A DNA stretch of 64,000 bases from Gyrodactylus bullatarudis. Its lineage: Eukaryota; Platyhelminthes; Monogenea; Gyrodactylidea; Gyrodactylidae. The notes beneath the pieces are model-generated. The model did not search any database, was not told where the DNA came from, and saw only the letters and a program-made list of their open reading frames with translations. The position numbers and the translations under genes are program-made. This document shows, piece by piece, positions 11,701 through 23,665 of the stretch. The DNA lies in NCBI GenBank assembly GCA_012064415.1, contig SSNU01000075.1, forward strand, positions 818,686 through 882,685, written 5' to 3'. The first letter of the stretch is position 1. Each line of letters begins with the position of its first letter.

Positions 11701-14700
11701 TTTCCCAAACTAAAGAATGTTGCAGTTTGAAAGGGAATATTTCTGAAGACTGTGCAAAAGATCTCTGCAGTTCAAGCCAGAATCCTCAAATAATTACAAC
11801 TCCCGGATGTACAGATGTTGGCCCTGAAGCCTTCCTTCCTTGTACTAATACGAATAATGTTGGATCTTCAGTTTCATGTTGTCAATCTTTTGGTATGCCG
11901 ATAGATAAATGTCTAGACTTGTGTACATCAACACCTGACAGATACTTTTCCCAACCATCACGATACAAGGACTGCGCCAAATATTCTCAAATAATCTTCT
12001 CTTGCAAATCGATTTTCATTGGTGAGTCTTACCACTGTAACTAGTTGCAAAATACAATGTCCTAAAAACTATATATAGTCCGATAAATATATAAGCAGTT
12101 AGTTTGTAGACAAGAATGAACTCCTTTCGGTGCAAATAATCTGAGCATTCGTGAGGATATGATGCCACAAGATCTGTCTTGAAAATTTCATAGATAAAGA
12201 TACCTCAGTACTACTGAGTCAGTAGACATAGACTTTCAGGAGAAAGCAGCACAACTGGCAAAAATTGGCAGACATTCTTGAGAGTTTTGCATATTTGAAG
12301 CACTGACTTATTCTGTAATCTCAATTATTCCCTAATACTTGTCTATTTATAATAAAGTATTATATAAAATTAGGTGAATTTGATATTGAACCTCTAATAG
12401 TAAAATAAATTAAACTATGAAATTCCTTTTTAAGATGAACCGAATATATCAATACAGACAATAGGGATCGATAAAGGTACTAACCATTTGATTTTTTGGG
12501 ATTTCCCTCGATCTAATTACACCGAATCCTACACCGTTTCAATAAATAATCAATTGGTAAATTTATCTACATAAAGTTTATTTTGTTTCCTAAACAAAAT
12601 CTTTAAATTTAGTTAACCCTGACAAGTGTTATCAAGCCATGGTTTGTTATTGAGACATCAAGCGAGACCTTGTTGACGGTTCAGGTATCTGGGGACTCCA
12701 TTTATGGTGCCAGTGTTATTGGCGGTGATTCAATGCCAATGAGGAATAATATCATTCTAGAACCTATTGGTATGTTTTCGAACCTGTGTAATTAATCCAT
12801 GAGATATTTATATCTATTCAAAATTTCAGAAAAGAATAAGACGTATACAAAAGTTGAATCATTATTAGGTAAGTTAAATTCGATTTGGAAATAAACATCT
12901 GAATTTTGAACCAAGTAGTTCTTCAGGGAGCTGTTCGGCATAGATTGTCTATAACGTTGTTCGCTTGCTGCCTGACTATATTGTCTTCTGGCTTGTATTG
13001 GTCTGTTTGTAGAAAGAGGAGAAAAGGGTGTAGTATTTCTTAAAGAGCAAGGATTATAAAAATTATAGTGATTGTTACAATAATCAGAATTATTAGAGTA
13101 ATAACTCTGATTATATAATTCATCACTTGAAGGAAAATTAAAATAAAGATTAGAATAAAAAACATTGAGATTACCCTGATAAAAACAGTAAGGACTCACA
13201 ATCTAAATGTTTTTTATTCTAATCTTTATTTTAATTTTCCTTCAAGTGATGAATTATATAATCAGAGTTATTACTCTAATAATTCTGATTATTGTAACAA
13301 TCACTATAATTTTTATATTCCTTGCTCTTTAAGAAATACTACACCCTTTTCTCCTCTTTCTACAAACAGACCAATACAAGCCAGAAGACAATATAGTCAG
13401 GCAGCAAGCGAACAACGTTATAGACAATAAACATCTAAATTAATTATAATTCCAACATAAAAATACAATGTGTAGATAAAGGGAAAAAAACTTGTTTCTT
13501 TGTACGCAGATTCAGGACCTATACAATTAATTTTAAGCCTTATTTAGACATCTTTTGAATTCCGGATGATAAAAATTGAACTGCACCTTTTAGATCATGT
13601 AAGAATTCTTTAATTTAAATTGTTACAGAATGTCAGGAAATTAGGTGTTAATTCCCTACATGCTTGCATTAAATAATAAACAAGAGCTTATCGTACATTT
13701 AACTGAATATATGAATGTTACTTTCTAGTATTATATCAGAAATTCAGTACAAAAAATAAGAATCGATTTAATTAAAATAACATTTCGAATGATACCGTAC
13801 ACTCTAGGACATCAATAATTGAAGACATGTTCGATATCTGGACCTAAGCAGGGGTGTACTGAGTCATTATGAAATTTGTTAATTTTACTTATTAGAGTTC
13901 GCATTAACTAGCAATTTTAAGCAATCCTGGTTGAAAAAAAAATTTTTGGTAGCCCTGATGAAATTTTTACATTTGATGCATATCGTAGAAAAGTTTTTTT
14001 CTTTTTTTTTAAATAATATGAGAACACAATTATAACATAGAATAACTCAAGATAAAACTAATAACATGTAAATTTTTAGCCTGAATATTAAAATGGCCTT
14101 TTAGTTTATTCCAAAGCTATTCTAGATGAATTCTAGAAAACACTTCATTAACACTTTTTCTTAAATCCATAAGTTCACTTTTGAATCAGTTTCCAAAATT
14201 TGTAAGACCTTGTAATTATCACTGAATTTGCAAATCTATACATTTATCACTGAATCAAATTTGAAAAATTCCAATCGGTAATTAATTTTCAGATGTCAAG
14301 TCATGCTGTGAAACAAGGAACATTCCATTGGTGTGTCAACAACATCTATGTCTAGAAACCTTCCCGGCCAACTTTCACTCAGAATGGATAACCAACGGTC
14401 TATGCTTGAACTATCTTGTTGATGCTTTAAATTGTCATTACTCAGAGTCAGATTCCTATTCTTGCTGTCAGAAGAACGGGGTTGGATATCCGTGTAATCG
14501 ATTCTGTTCTTATATGGCTGACACAATGCTGAGCTCATCAGATATTTCCTGTTTGGGAGAGAATCTAAATTCGATTTCCCAATGTCTCGAAACTCTTGCT
14601 GACTCAGGTAAGTCAGGCAAATCTGTTTTTGAAGAATGCAACATAAAACTACATTTTCAATTTCAGAGCAAACTTCATCCGTTATCAGTGAAAAAACAGA

Positions 14701-15880
14701 CTCAAATAAATCGTGTAAGTTAACAGTGTTTAATAAGCATTAACGATACTCTGAACTCAAATAACAGATTCAAAATCCCTGTTGATAACTGGGAGTCTAA
14801 AAGAGAACAACGAACCATTGAAATGGTCATCAGACTTGAATGATTTTGCCTCTAAAAGATTTCAAGATATCGAACAAAATCTATGCAGGACTGTGAGTTG
14901 ATATCTCTCGAATAAATTTTGTCATAGGTATTATTCAAAATGTTGAACGGAATCTCTTTCATTACGTGTTCTCTGGTGAGATTTGAGGAGAGCCCTGTCC
15001 GCTTTGTAATGCATCAAATAGCGGCTGTTCCAGTTTCCACCAATGTGGAGATATTAGATATCCTCTCTAAGGCTTATATGAATTCAACAAGATTTGGACT
15101 GGATTCAGTTGATATTTCCGGTAAGTCGTAAAATCGAAACCTTGAAGATTTCTGTTAAAATTCAAAAAACTATCCAAAATTTTTCTAAAGAGAACATTGA
15201 AGACTTGGGTGAGCCACCTGGTCAGATTGAAGTGGAAAGTTACGCTTGGGAGAACGAAACGACCCTTTTCCTAGAACTGAAACCAACTCCTCAAGATGTC
15301 AGCCGAGTAATTTATCTTGACTCGCATCCAGTCTCATTTGACGAGAACATGAATCATATACGTTTGTATCAACTGAAAAAGCATCACAGTTATCTGATTG
15401 GCCTACAGAATATTAACAAATTTGGTGTTAGCAATGTTGAATACTTGAAGATCGCTGGTATGTTTACAGATGAAAAAATAATCTAAAGAATATCTTAGTT
15501 ATTAATACTTTCCTAGGCTTACCAGAAGTCAACATCACAGGTAAAATTATTTGAATAATTATGTTTATAATATTTCCGAAATATGTATCTACTAATAAGT
15601 ATATATGTGAAAATATAAATTTAATCTTCAATTCTATCTAGGAACAGCATTGGCTTTAGTGATTGCTCTATGCCTGGTTATAACTCTGATAGTTTTCAGT
15701 ATTCTATCGATATACTTCACAAAGCACGGTTTCCCTATTGGCACAAAACCAGGAAGTGAAAAGATCATGAAGGGATACGCAAGAGTTTTCAAAATACGGC
15801 CATTCGAATCACGAAAACAAAGCCCCGCCTATGATTATTGTGATAAAATTCTCCCACAAAACGGGCCTCAAAGAATTTGA
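5782..15880 (+). CDS. Ig/DB-module/fibronectin-III/SEA transmembrane receptor, 15 exons
   Basis: Hand-built model: 5782-5836, 5882-5991, 7951-8047, 8107-8277, 11716-12021, 12435-12556, 12613-12769, 12830-12868, 14293-14607, 14667-14714, 14768-14892, 14928-15120, 15191-15457, 15517-15540, 15642-15880. All introns are GT-AG and all phases agree, giving about 755 residues. Order: signal peptide (1-25, core LLVWILSATLL); one Ig domain (about 30-125, Cys pair in LSLACRKP and LIHCQ); DB module 1 (147-245, starts KCC); FN3 (247-339); DB module 2 (353-457, starts SCC, ~12 Cys); SEA-like domain (474-579); FN3 (580-668); membrane span (about 672-695); 60-residue tail. This architecture matches the Ig/fibronectin/DB-module surface proteins known from nematode IGDB-1 (C25G4.10) and relatives; ligand and role are unknown. 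Exons 8 (39 nt) and 14 (24 nt) are micro-exons. Exact exon ends need transcripts. Confidence 0.85.
7500..7875. repeat. MITE-like repeat B, copy 1 (inside intron 2)
   Basis: Matches 21,444-21,800: ACATTCGGACGGGCAAA at the left, then AATTTTTCAACGTAAAAAAG and TTAATTTGGGATATGTTGAA further in. The right end, GTTCGG...GACTCGCCC, is a loose inverted copy of the left end. It lies between exons 2 and 3 of the receptor gene. Confidence 0.7.
9601..10196. mobile_element. Foldback MITE, family F (intron 4)
   Basis: It is bounded by a perfect 28-base terminal inverted repeat (TAATGTATGAAGATGGGAAT and 8 more bases at 9,601-9,628; its reverse complement at 10,169-10,196). The core ATGAAGATGGGAATT..GATTTTTAC recurs at about ten places in the window. 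TA at both edges is compatible with a TA target site. Confidence 0.85.
10690..10990 (-). pseudogene. Coding-like remnant, unrecognised
   Basis: Minus-strand translation gives protein-like runs separated by stops and a frameshift: IHRGELIDEFELNSLIDKLE, then LMVKFEQKRVCVIPELEHLI, then PEDDRIEAWKKLNPVHEQ. Charge patterning and few low-complexity residues suggest a decayed gene, probably of a retroelement. I cannot name it. It sits in intron 4 of the receptor gene. Confidence 0.25.
12944..13428. repeat. Near-perfect palindrome, 228-bp arms, of the NVFYSN coding repeat (intron 8)
   Basis: Positions 12,944-13,171 and 13,201-13,428 are reverse complements of equal length with only scattered substitutions and a 29-bp spacer. 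Each arm, read outward from the centre, encodes the same peptide (NVFYSNLYFNFPSSDELYNQ, then RPIQARRQYSQAASEQRYRQ). In the right arm a stop follows RYRQ directly. The left arm reads on through QSMPNSS to the exon-8 edge near 12,865, and a similar extension occurs at 23,574-23,650. The arms sit in the 1.4-kb intron between exons 8 and 9 and would form a long hairpin in the pre-mRNA. Confidence 0.85.
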
Positions 15881-16837
15881 GACGCATTCAAATGATTTCT
15901 AGCCATTTCAAAACCATCCTATTTCTAAAATAATCTTTTCTTTATTGATTAAAAAGAGATAATGTTTGTTTTACTGTATTTCGTGTTTTTGTTGAAAAAT
16001 TAACTAAAATAAAATTTATGTAAATATAATTTTTCATTCAATTAAAAAATTTATTTTATTAATAGGTTCATAAAATTACTTTTAAGTAGAGAGCAAAATA
16101 ATAAAATTTACCATTGCAAATTAGAACAGTTTCATTCAGATACTTTGAGTTTTTCAAATCTTAGCTACTACGTTGATCATTATTTGACCTTGTTTTAATG
16201 AATTAAATAACATTTACGCAAGATAGGAAACCACCCCACCCTAATTCGTGAATATAAAATGGATTTATAAACATGTAAAAATATGTGTAAACAATTAGAG
16301 GGAGCCTATTATTATTGTTCTGAAAAAGTAAATAACTAAGCTAGAGGATAATATCATGTTTATAATGATAGGATGGTTGGTTGCAATAATTTTCTCCCCG
16401 AAAAAACACCCAGGAAGCTATATCAAAAGTTGGTTCATTCTCTTGCTAAGTGCATGAGAGATCTGGATCAACATTAAGAAATCGTTATAGGTCAGACAGT
16501 AGGCTTATCTCTACAATGTAAACAGATGATTTTAAATAACTTTTGCAAGTATCTGAGAATTATTTCGAGAAGTGAGACAGTTGATGCCTTCAATTTTTAA
16601 AATCATTGAAAATAAATGCGTTAGTGTTTAATAAAGAGGCACATGAGATTACCTCTTAAAGTTATTTCTATACCTTTGTCAGGTCTAGTTCGTAGAATGA
16701 AGAAGTCAATTTTGTATTTTTTCATTTTGTATTTGTAAAACTCAATTGTCTAATTAGTATGTAATTAAGGCTGAAAAAAAAAACAAAATTGAATTAACAC
16801 GAATACTTCACACTGTAGATTTATTGTGTTTTTTTTT
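15881..16837. other. 3' flank of the receptor gene
   Basis: AT-rich. It contains the polyadenylation signal listed separately and otherwise shows nothing recognisable. Confidence 0.5.
16008..16013 (+). promoter_or_regulatory. Polyadenylation signal of the receptor gene
   Basis: A canonical AATAAA lies 128 bases after the stop codon at 15,880, giving a 3' UTR of about 150 bases. Confidence 0.6.
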
Positions 16838-17044
16838 CAATTGTGCACTCGAAAGAGTAATTATAATAACTGTGGATTTTTTTTAGATTTTTACAATTTT
16901 CAATTTCGTATTTTTTCAATTCTCTTTCATAAATATGAATAGTCCATTTCGTTCAGTTTATGTGAAAAGTTAAATAGAAATAATAATTACAGAAAATATT
17001 TATTTTATCAAAAATTATTATCATTAATTAATTATAACTATTCA

Positions 17045-17834
17045 NNNNNNNNNNNNNNNNNNNNNNNNNNNNNNNNNNNNNNNNNNNNNNNNNNNNNNNN
17101 NNNNNNNNNNNNNNNNNNNNNNNNNNNNNNNNNNNNNNNNNNNNNNNNNNNNNNNNNNNNNNNNNNNNNNNNNNNNNNNNNNNNNNNNNNNNNNNNNNNN
17201 NNNNNNNNNNNNNNNNNNNNNNNNNNNNNNNNNNNNNNNNNNNNNNNNNNNNNNNNNNNNNNNNNNNNNNNNNNNNNNNNNNNNNNNNNNNNNNNNNNNN
17301 NNNNNNNNNNNNNNNNNNNNNNNNNNNNNNNNNNNNNNNNNNNNNNNNNNNNNNNNNNNNNNNNNNNNNNNNNNNNNNNNNNNNNNNNNNNNNNNNNNNN
17401 NNNNNNNNNNNNNNNNNNNNNNNNNNNNNNNNNNNNNNNNNNNNNNNNNNNNNNNNNNNNNNNNNNNNNNNNNNNNNNNNNNNNNNNNNNNNNNNNNNNN
17501 NNNNNNNNNNNNNNNNNNNNNNNNNNNNNNNNNNNNNNNNNNNNNNNNNNNNNNNNNNNNNNNNNNNNNNNNNNNNNNNNNNNNNNNNNNNNNNNNNNNN
17601 NNNNNNNNNNNNNNNNNNNNNNNNNNNNNNNNNNNNNNNNNNNNNNNNNNNNNNNNNNNNNNNNNNNNNNNNNNNNNNNNNNNNNNNNNNNNNNNNNNNN
17701 NNNNNNNNNNNNNNNNNNNNNNNNNNNNNNNNNNNNNNNNNNNNNNNNNNNNNNNNNNNNNNNNNNNNNNNNNNNNNNNNNNNNNNNNNNNNNNNNNNNN
17801 NNNNNNNNNNNNNNNNNNNNNNNNNNNNNNNNNN
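17045..17834. other. Assembly gap (790 N)
   Basis: A run of undetermined bases. Long open frames across it are artefacts. Confidence 1.
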
Positions 17835-17895
17835 CATCATGTAATTGAAGAATTTTCTCTCTTACCTTTTTGTCATGTTTACGATAGGGAGACAT
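17835..17895 (-). CDS. Tc1-like transposase, first 20 residues (partial, runs into the gap)
   Basis: ATG at 17,895 opens MSPYRKHDKKVREKILQLHD before the N run. The pattern of basic residues followed by R-x-K-I-x-x-L-H is how the first helix-turn-helix of many Tc1-like transposases begins, normally continuing with an EGxS-type turn. The inverted repeats around it support the reading. The catalytic DDE domain would lie in the gap and cannot be assessed. Confidence 0.5.
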
Positions 17896-18060
17896 TGTGG
17901 TAAATGAAGAGATGAAGAAAGAATCAAATAGGAAAAAATAAAAAAACTAACTAGACTATTCATATTTTTGAAAGAGAATTGAAAAAATACGAAATTGAAA
18001 ATAGTAAAAATCTAAAAAAAATCCACAGTTATTATAATTACTCTTTCGAGTGCACAATTG

Positions 18061-18830
18061 ATTTATTTATGATCTGTTTGGTTGTTGTCACGTGTCAAAA
18101 GGTTTCTTGATCTTGTGAATGATCAACTGGCAATGATCCCCGACTTCAAAGTAGCATATTATCTCAGATACTAAATATATTATGAATTTAAAGCTCCATG
18201 TGAGAGAAAATTTATAAATCCTCTGCGAGAACAGCGCCAAACTCAATCAGATATGAATGAAAAATTTTAGAGATAACCTCGTTTTGAATCAAAGTGATTA
18301 CGTAATAAAGATTCTTTGAATTTACACCTAAATACAAAATAATGCTTAGATTTCATAATTCTACAGGAAAATTGAAAATGAACTTGAAAATTTCATTCTA
18401 AAAAAATGAATACTGAACTCAGACTCAGTGGTTATTTCAGTTTATTAAAGTTTACTAAAGTATAAGATATACTTTCGAATAAGACATTAAAAATAGAAAA
18501 AACTTTTACGTACTCAGTCAATGAAAGTTTTTAAAGAATGTAAAACAGCAGATCAGATCTCAGACTCTAAATTTTATTGAGACCTAATTTCCCAGCAACG
18601 AAATACATAATCTTATTTACTTGAAATCTCATGCAGATAACGATAGATATAAAAAAATATTTATAGTCACCGTTTATAATATAGGCTTTTAATGTTGGCT
18701 GATTTCGAAAATGATACTTTATTCTAGTTTTGACGTATTATTCTAGAGTAGTAACAATAAATTACTAAAAATTGACGTTTATTTAATTGTTTTTAAATTC
18801 TGATTTCTCTAACCTTCCATTATGAGTTAA
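18061..18830. other. Gene-free AT-rich stretch
   Basis: I see no gene or repeat copy that I can name. Confidence 0.4.
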
Positions 18831-18842
18831 GAAACCAATAAT

Positions 18843-18930
18843 GACATTCTTGATGAGGCTCAACAATATTATCGTTTAAATAAAATTTTTGTTAGAAAAA
18901 ACACGCATATAAACATGTATAACAGAGTCG
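18843..18930 (+). pseudogene. Possible ARPC3-like exon fragment
   Basis: The plus strand reads DILDEAQQYYRLNKIF followed by basic residues and NRV. It resembles the central segment of actin-related protein 2/3 complex subunit 3, where D-I-x-D-E-A-x-x-Y-[YF]-[RK]-x-N-x-x-F precedes a D-R-V-L turn. A stop lies 12 bases upstream, and repeat A interrupts the frame at 18,931. No other ARPC3 exons were found nearby, so this is either a fragment of a pseudogene or chance similarity over about 28 residues. Confidence 0.3.
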
Positions 18931-19252
18931 GCCAAATTTTCCCAGCCTTAATCTCATTTTGAAGATAATCGAAAACTATACTTTTTTGAGTTTGTCCTGA
19001 TGTGCAACATTTCGATTGAAAACGACAATTTTTGAACATGCGCCAAGATTTTATCAATGAATTTTACTACGAGAAAGTCCTAGGAAATTAGGTAGATTTT
19101 GATTATTTTAGGGAAAATAAGATTTTTGTATATCAGAAAATGGAAAATTTTCATTTTGATTTTCAAAAATGCGTTTTTCTCAGTTAACACATCAATTTTT
19201 GATTAAGGCATATAATATTGTTCGGGGAAAATAAAATTTTGTATTACCCTAA
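18931..19252. repeat. MITE-like repeat A, copy 2
   Basis: Counterpart of 2,469-2,907 with the same ends and order. This copy lacks the extra block present in copy 1. Confidence 0.75.
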
Positions 19253-21443
19253 TGTACAATGATAAGAGTTGTCAGGACCTTTGAAAGAAATATGATTGCA
19301 TCACCCATAAGAAGAAAGACATCCTAATATCTTTTTGTTGTAGAGATTTTGATAAAGTCACTTTAAGAGTATGACTAATAATGTTTCTTACTAGGAGTAT
19401 GAAATCATGTTGATGTATCTTAATGGTAAATGGTTTTTTATGACTTTTCAATTTCCTTCGAAAAACAAAAATAAATGCACAGGGAAAATATGGCATATTG
19501 TAGGAGAACAATAACAATAAAAAGTGAAGACCTCATTGTTGATTCTTTCGAGTTAGACGCGTCTTCTTTAGGAAATACACCTACTTGTGTGTGAGGGGAA
19601 CAGTGAGGAAAGAGAAAAGGGGTATCGTCAAGTACCGGATGTACCTTATTTTGCCTTGGAAATCACTTTTCGGATTATTTAAGGTGACTCGTGAATATAA
19701 CATTTCTGCTCAGTTTTTTTTTGAAATTGCAACATTATATTATGTAAATTGATATAAATAACATAAATATCTACAGAGAAATCATAGATGTTCAAAATAT
19801 AGTTTTTTTTAAAGATCATAAAATCCATAAGCAAGACGAGACATCCTGGGTTTCTGCGGTAGGCACATCCTCTTAAGGTCCTTCAGCAGAATTAGTCTCT
19901 AATACACACTGAATAGAAATTGATTGCAAAGTGTGCTACGACAACAAGCCAGGTGCTAAATCAATTCAAACTTTTATCTCACAGTCAGAGGTTTAACTTT
20001 ATTGAATGTAAAAGGTCTCAGTTCAAAGTTTATCACTTTAATAATACATTTTGAACCGGAAAAACTTATTGAAAAATGCAAAGAATAATCTGACTTTAGA
20101 ATTTGTCGCCAGTATTTCTAGTATTTACTTGGCCAAAACAAATTATTGATTTTCAACAATACTTTGCGTCATAAAAAATCTGTTAATTTAGTAAAAAAAT
20201 GAATTTTTTAGTTTTATGAATATGGATAAAACAATAAAAATTTATATTAAATTCCTTTGTTATTTTCTGTACTTAAATAAAATCTTTGGAGTTTTATTCA
20301 TTTTGAAAAAAAAAAAGTTTTAACACGTGTCTATGGTGAGGTTATGGACTTGTGGAGAATATCTCATACATATTTGGGAATATATCTCATATAAATATGT
20401 TATGTCCAGTTATTATCATCAATAGATATTTAAACTACAACTACTGTATTGCTGGTTAGTTTTTACCCATCTTTCTCTTTCTCTCTCTCTCTCTAGAGAC
20501 TTGTTACATATTGTATTCATTTGAGCAGTAGTAGACACCGATAATTTTTAACATGAGTGTAATAAGTTGCCAGCATATTATTATGAGTTATTGTTACACT
20601 TTCATAGGTCCAGTGCACTTGAAATGAAAGAATTTCTGTAGTTTTTTAACCCTTAAAATCGTACTGGGTCAATTCTATCACATATCACGGAATCTATAAT
20701 TTTTTTACCTTTCATAGAAAATCTTGGATATCATTCATCTGAAAAAATTGATTATTCAATGAATACCCGTGGAATTCGAATATGCAATTTCACTTGTAAC
20801 TTGAATTTTAAAAGAATCTTAAAAAGTCTGGACTAATTAATTTGTTTTAAGAACAGAATTATGATAGAAATCTATTCAATCTTGCCAGAAACAAAAAAGT
20901 TATCTCGAAATCAAAACTAAAAAAAAAGATTTCTTCTGTCTAGCCTGGCATTTCACCAGAAATTTCAATTCGGCTCATTACAGAATTTCAAATCGTAACA
21001 AAAAACTATTGTTTATCTCACGGAAAAAATATTTGGTATTTACAACATGAAAGGTGAAATATTCAGATCAAAAGAAGAGGTTAAACAAATTGGAGTCGAT
21101 GACTTTTTTAATACAAAATCTGAATAATTCCATTAGTATTCTGAATCTAATTAGCAATAACTTATTACTAATCAGGCAAGTTGATTTGAGTCAACTTTCT
21201 ATTTATTCAAAATAATAATGAAGATAAAATCACAGAAAATTTCATTGTCTGTCACAAAGAGTGAATGGAATTTAGATTGTGTCATTAAAATTCACAATTT
21301 TCATAAAAAAATCAAATCCGGCTAGTGTCATAAAACTGGTCTAGAGATCAAGATAATTTGAGGTGTCTATTAATACTCCCAGGATATTAATCTATTATTT
21401 CATACTCAAAAGGAAATTCATTTCTCATGAATATTGGAGAGTA
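19253..21443. other. Gene-free region
   Basis: No supported gene. A pyrimidine tract of TC repeats lies at about 20,472-20,498. The stretch 19,545-19,680 is less AT-rich than its surroundings but has no readable frame. Confidence 0.45.
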
Positions 21444-21800
21444 TGGCAAATTTTTTAACATTCGGACGGGCAAAGCTCATTTTAAAGAGAATTTTTCAAC
21501 GTAAAAAAGTTTCTATTAAATCATGTAATTTGAATTTTGCTTAGATACCCCAAATCACAATTTAAAATACCGATTTTTGAATTTTTTACTATTTTCAATG
21601 AATTTTTCTACTACAATCGATTAAAATCTAAATTTTGAGTCGTTTGAATGCAATTTTAAATAGAAATACGTTTGTAAGGTATTTTTAATCTGCACTGCAT
21701 ATTCTAGTAGAAATTTCGATTAATTTGGGATATGTTGAAGAATTTTGGGAAAATGGGATTTTGGGATATCAGAGAATTGGAAATTTCGAATCTTGTTTTA
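21444..21800. repeat. MITE-like repeat B, copy 2
   Basis: Counterpart of 7,500-7,875. It includes an extra segment around 21,630-21,690 that is absent from copy 1, and its right end is lost. Confidence 0.7.
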
Positions 21801-23526
21801 GCTCCTTTTTAACGTTGAAAATAAAAAGCATGTCTAAATTATCAATAATTGTCTTTGCAGACATAAAAATTATCTGCACTTTCGAAGAAGTCATAAGATT
21901 CAGGAAATATTATAGTAATATATATATATATTATTATCATTAGATTCTGATATTAAGCATGAGATGTCAAGAATATAAACGAAGTTTTCTAAAAGTAGTG
22001 CTATAAATCCGAAATTAAATGATATTAAACAGAATCAACAACGTTGTCATGGTTAATTCTCCTATTAACTGAGTTGAAAAGACGATAAATTTGATTATAC
22101 CCCTGGAAATATAAATGCTCTCAGAGTCAATACTAGTCAGAAAAAAAATGTATAATTAAAAATTTCAACTGTTATTGAAGAGGATCAATAATTTAAAAAA
22201 GGCTTAGATAATACAGTTATTTCTATACCTAGGTATTTTGGGAAAAATAATTTTATAAAATATATCTCTTATTTGTATTATGGCATCAGGGTCTTGAAAT
22301 GAATTACTTTGGAAATAAATTAAACTTTTTTGAAGTCCAGATTCTTATGCACAAATTATTCAAGAATATCGCAAATTTTGGAATTTCAAATTTACGCCAG
22401 TTTCCTATTTTTTGACATTTTAGTGAATTCTATCGAAATACCTTATCGTCCAACTGTTTTTGGGAAGATTTTGTATAAGATTTTTTTACAGAAAGATTCG
22501 AAATTAAAACAATATCCCAATTTCCTTGGTTTTTAATCAACTGTTTAATCACTCGTAAAGTCTGTGCAAAGTTTGAATAGAAGAATTTTGATTTTGTATC
22601 AATCTCGGCTTTATTTCCCCAGTGAAAAATAACCATTGAAAGTCTTTTATTAAAATGATAATAAAATTCTATTTCATTTAGTAATAAAATTTTGTAAATA
22701 AATAAATAAATTGGATGATTAATCAACCCCATTAGATTTTAGATTGAACTGGATAGGAATGGCTTGGGAGAAAGTGAACAAGACTTGGGAAAAATGGCAT
22801 GTAATCCAATGAAATAGATTCTTTTCCAGATCAGTTTAAAAACAATGTATGGGGAGGGGATCGTGCTAAATTCTTGATGATGACTAAGTCATGTTAATTA
22901 ATTTATTTTTGAAAATGAAATTTATTTGTTGATAAACTTCGTGAAATTTTTGTAAAAGCAATTTCTCTAAATCTATCAGTATGAAATTCCAGTGAAGGAC
23001 TAAACTTTGAATTCTGCATTTAAAGGCACATATCTCAAAAAAATAGTACCTAACTGATAAGAGATTAAAGACTCAAGACATAAAATCATGTACTTGATTG
23101 TTTAAAACGGCTGGTTTTCTAGAAATTTCAATTCATTTTCAGTTTTGTTGTTGGAATAGGAAAATACACAACGTTAATTTACAGAATAAAATAATACCAA
23201 GAAGAAAGGATGCTTGATCAAGAGATGATCTAGTTATTTACTGTAAATCATTTTCATCAATTTTGCCTTTAAAATTTAATTCACAGAATCAAGAATTTTT
23301 TACTTACTTTCCACAGAATATTCTCATAAAGTTTTGAGCAATGATTTTAAATAATCATTAAAATTACTTTAAACCTGAATAATAATTCAATATCTTTAGA
23401 AATTTTATCTGTAGAAAAAGGTGCTGTTGAAATTTATGATTCTTACAGATATCTAAAAATATTTTAAATCCCAATCAAAAGCAACACTTTAACCGAATTG
23501 AGAAAAACCAAAGATTAAAATTTAGA

Positions 23527-23665
23527 TTCTTGATAGACAGAAGACAGCATATTCAGGTAGCAAGCGAATTATAATCAATCTATGCCAAACTGTAGTTCCT
23601 AGAAAAATTACACTTGGTTCAAAATAATTAAAAAATTTTAACTTTACCAAATGAAAAGGAAATTC
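23527..23665 (+). repeat. NVFYSN coding repeat, 3'-end fragment
   Basis: CAGAAGACAGCATATTCAGG and GTAGCAAGCGAA match the C-terminal end of the repeat. The following CAATCTATGCC and ACTTGGTTCAAAAT match the extension beyond the stop that is also seen at 12,870-12,944. Confidence 0.65.

Larger units (their letters stand above)
16838..18060 (-). mobile_element. Tc1-like DNA transposon with 108-bp inverted repeats, internal assembly gap
   Basis: Positions 16,838-16,945 and 17,953-18,060 are reverse complements of one another (outer ends CAATTGTGCACTCGAAAGAG). The 1.22-kb span fits a Tc1/mariner-size element. The centre is an assembly gap. The only coding sequence visible, on the minus strand next to the gap, looks like a transposase start. 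The element's transcription direction is inferred from that fragment. Confidence 0.65.

Noticed and set aside
8282..11726. Alternative exon 4/exon 5 join (donor 8,282, acceptor 11,725)
   Set aside because: It keeps the frame but uses a weaker donor and drops the KCC that begins the DB module; the 8,277/11,716 join has a GTGAGT donor and restores the Cys pair seen in the second DB module.
17028..17895. Long open frames of 270 and 285 codons across 17,028-17,895
   Set aside because: They are created by the 790-N assembly gap; only about 20 residues are real sequence.
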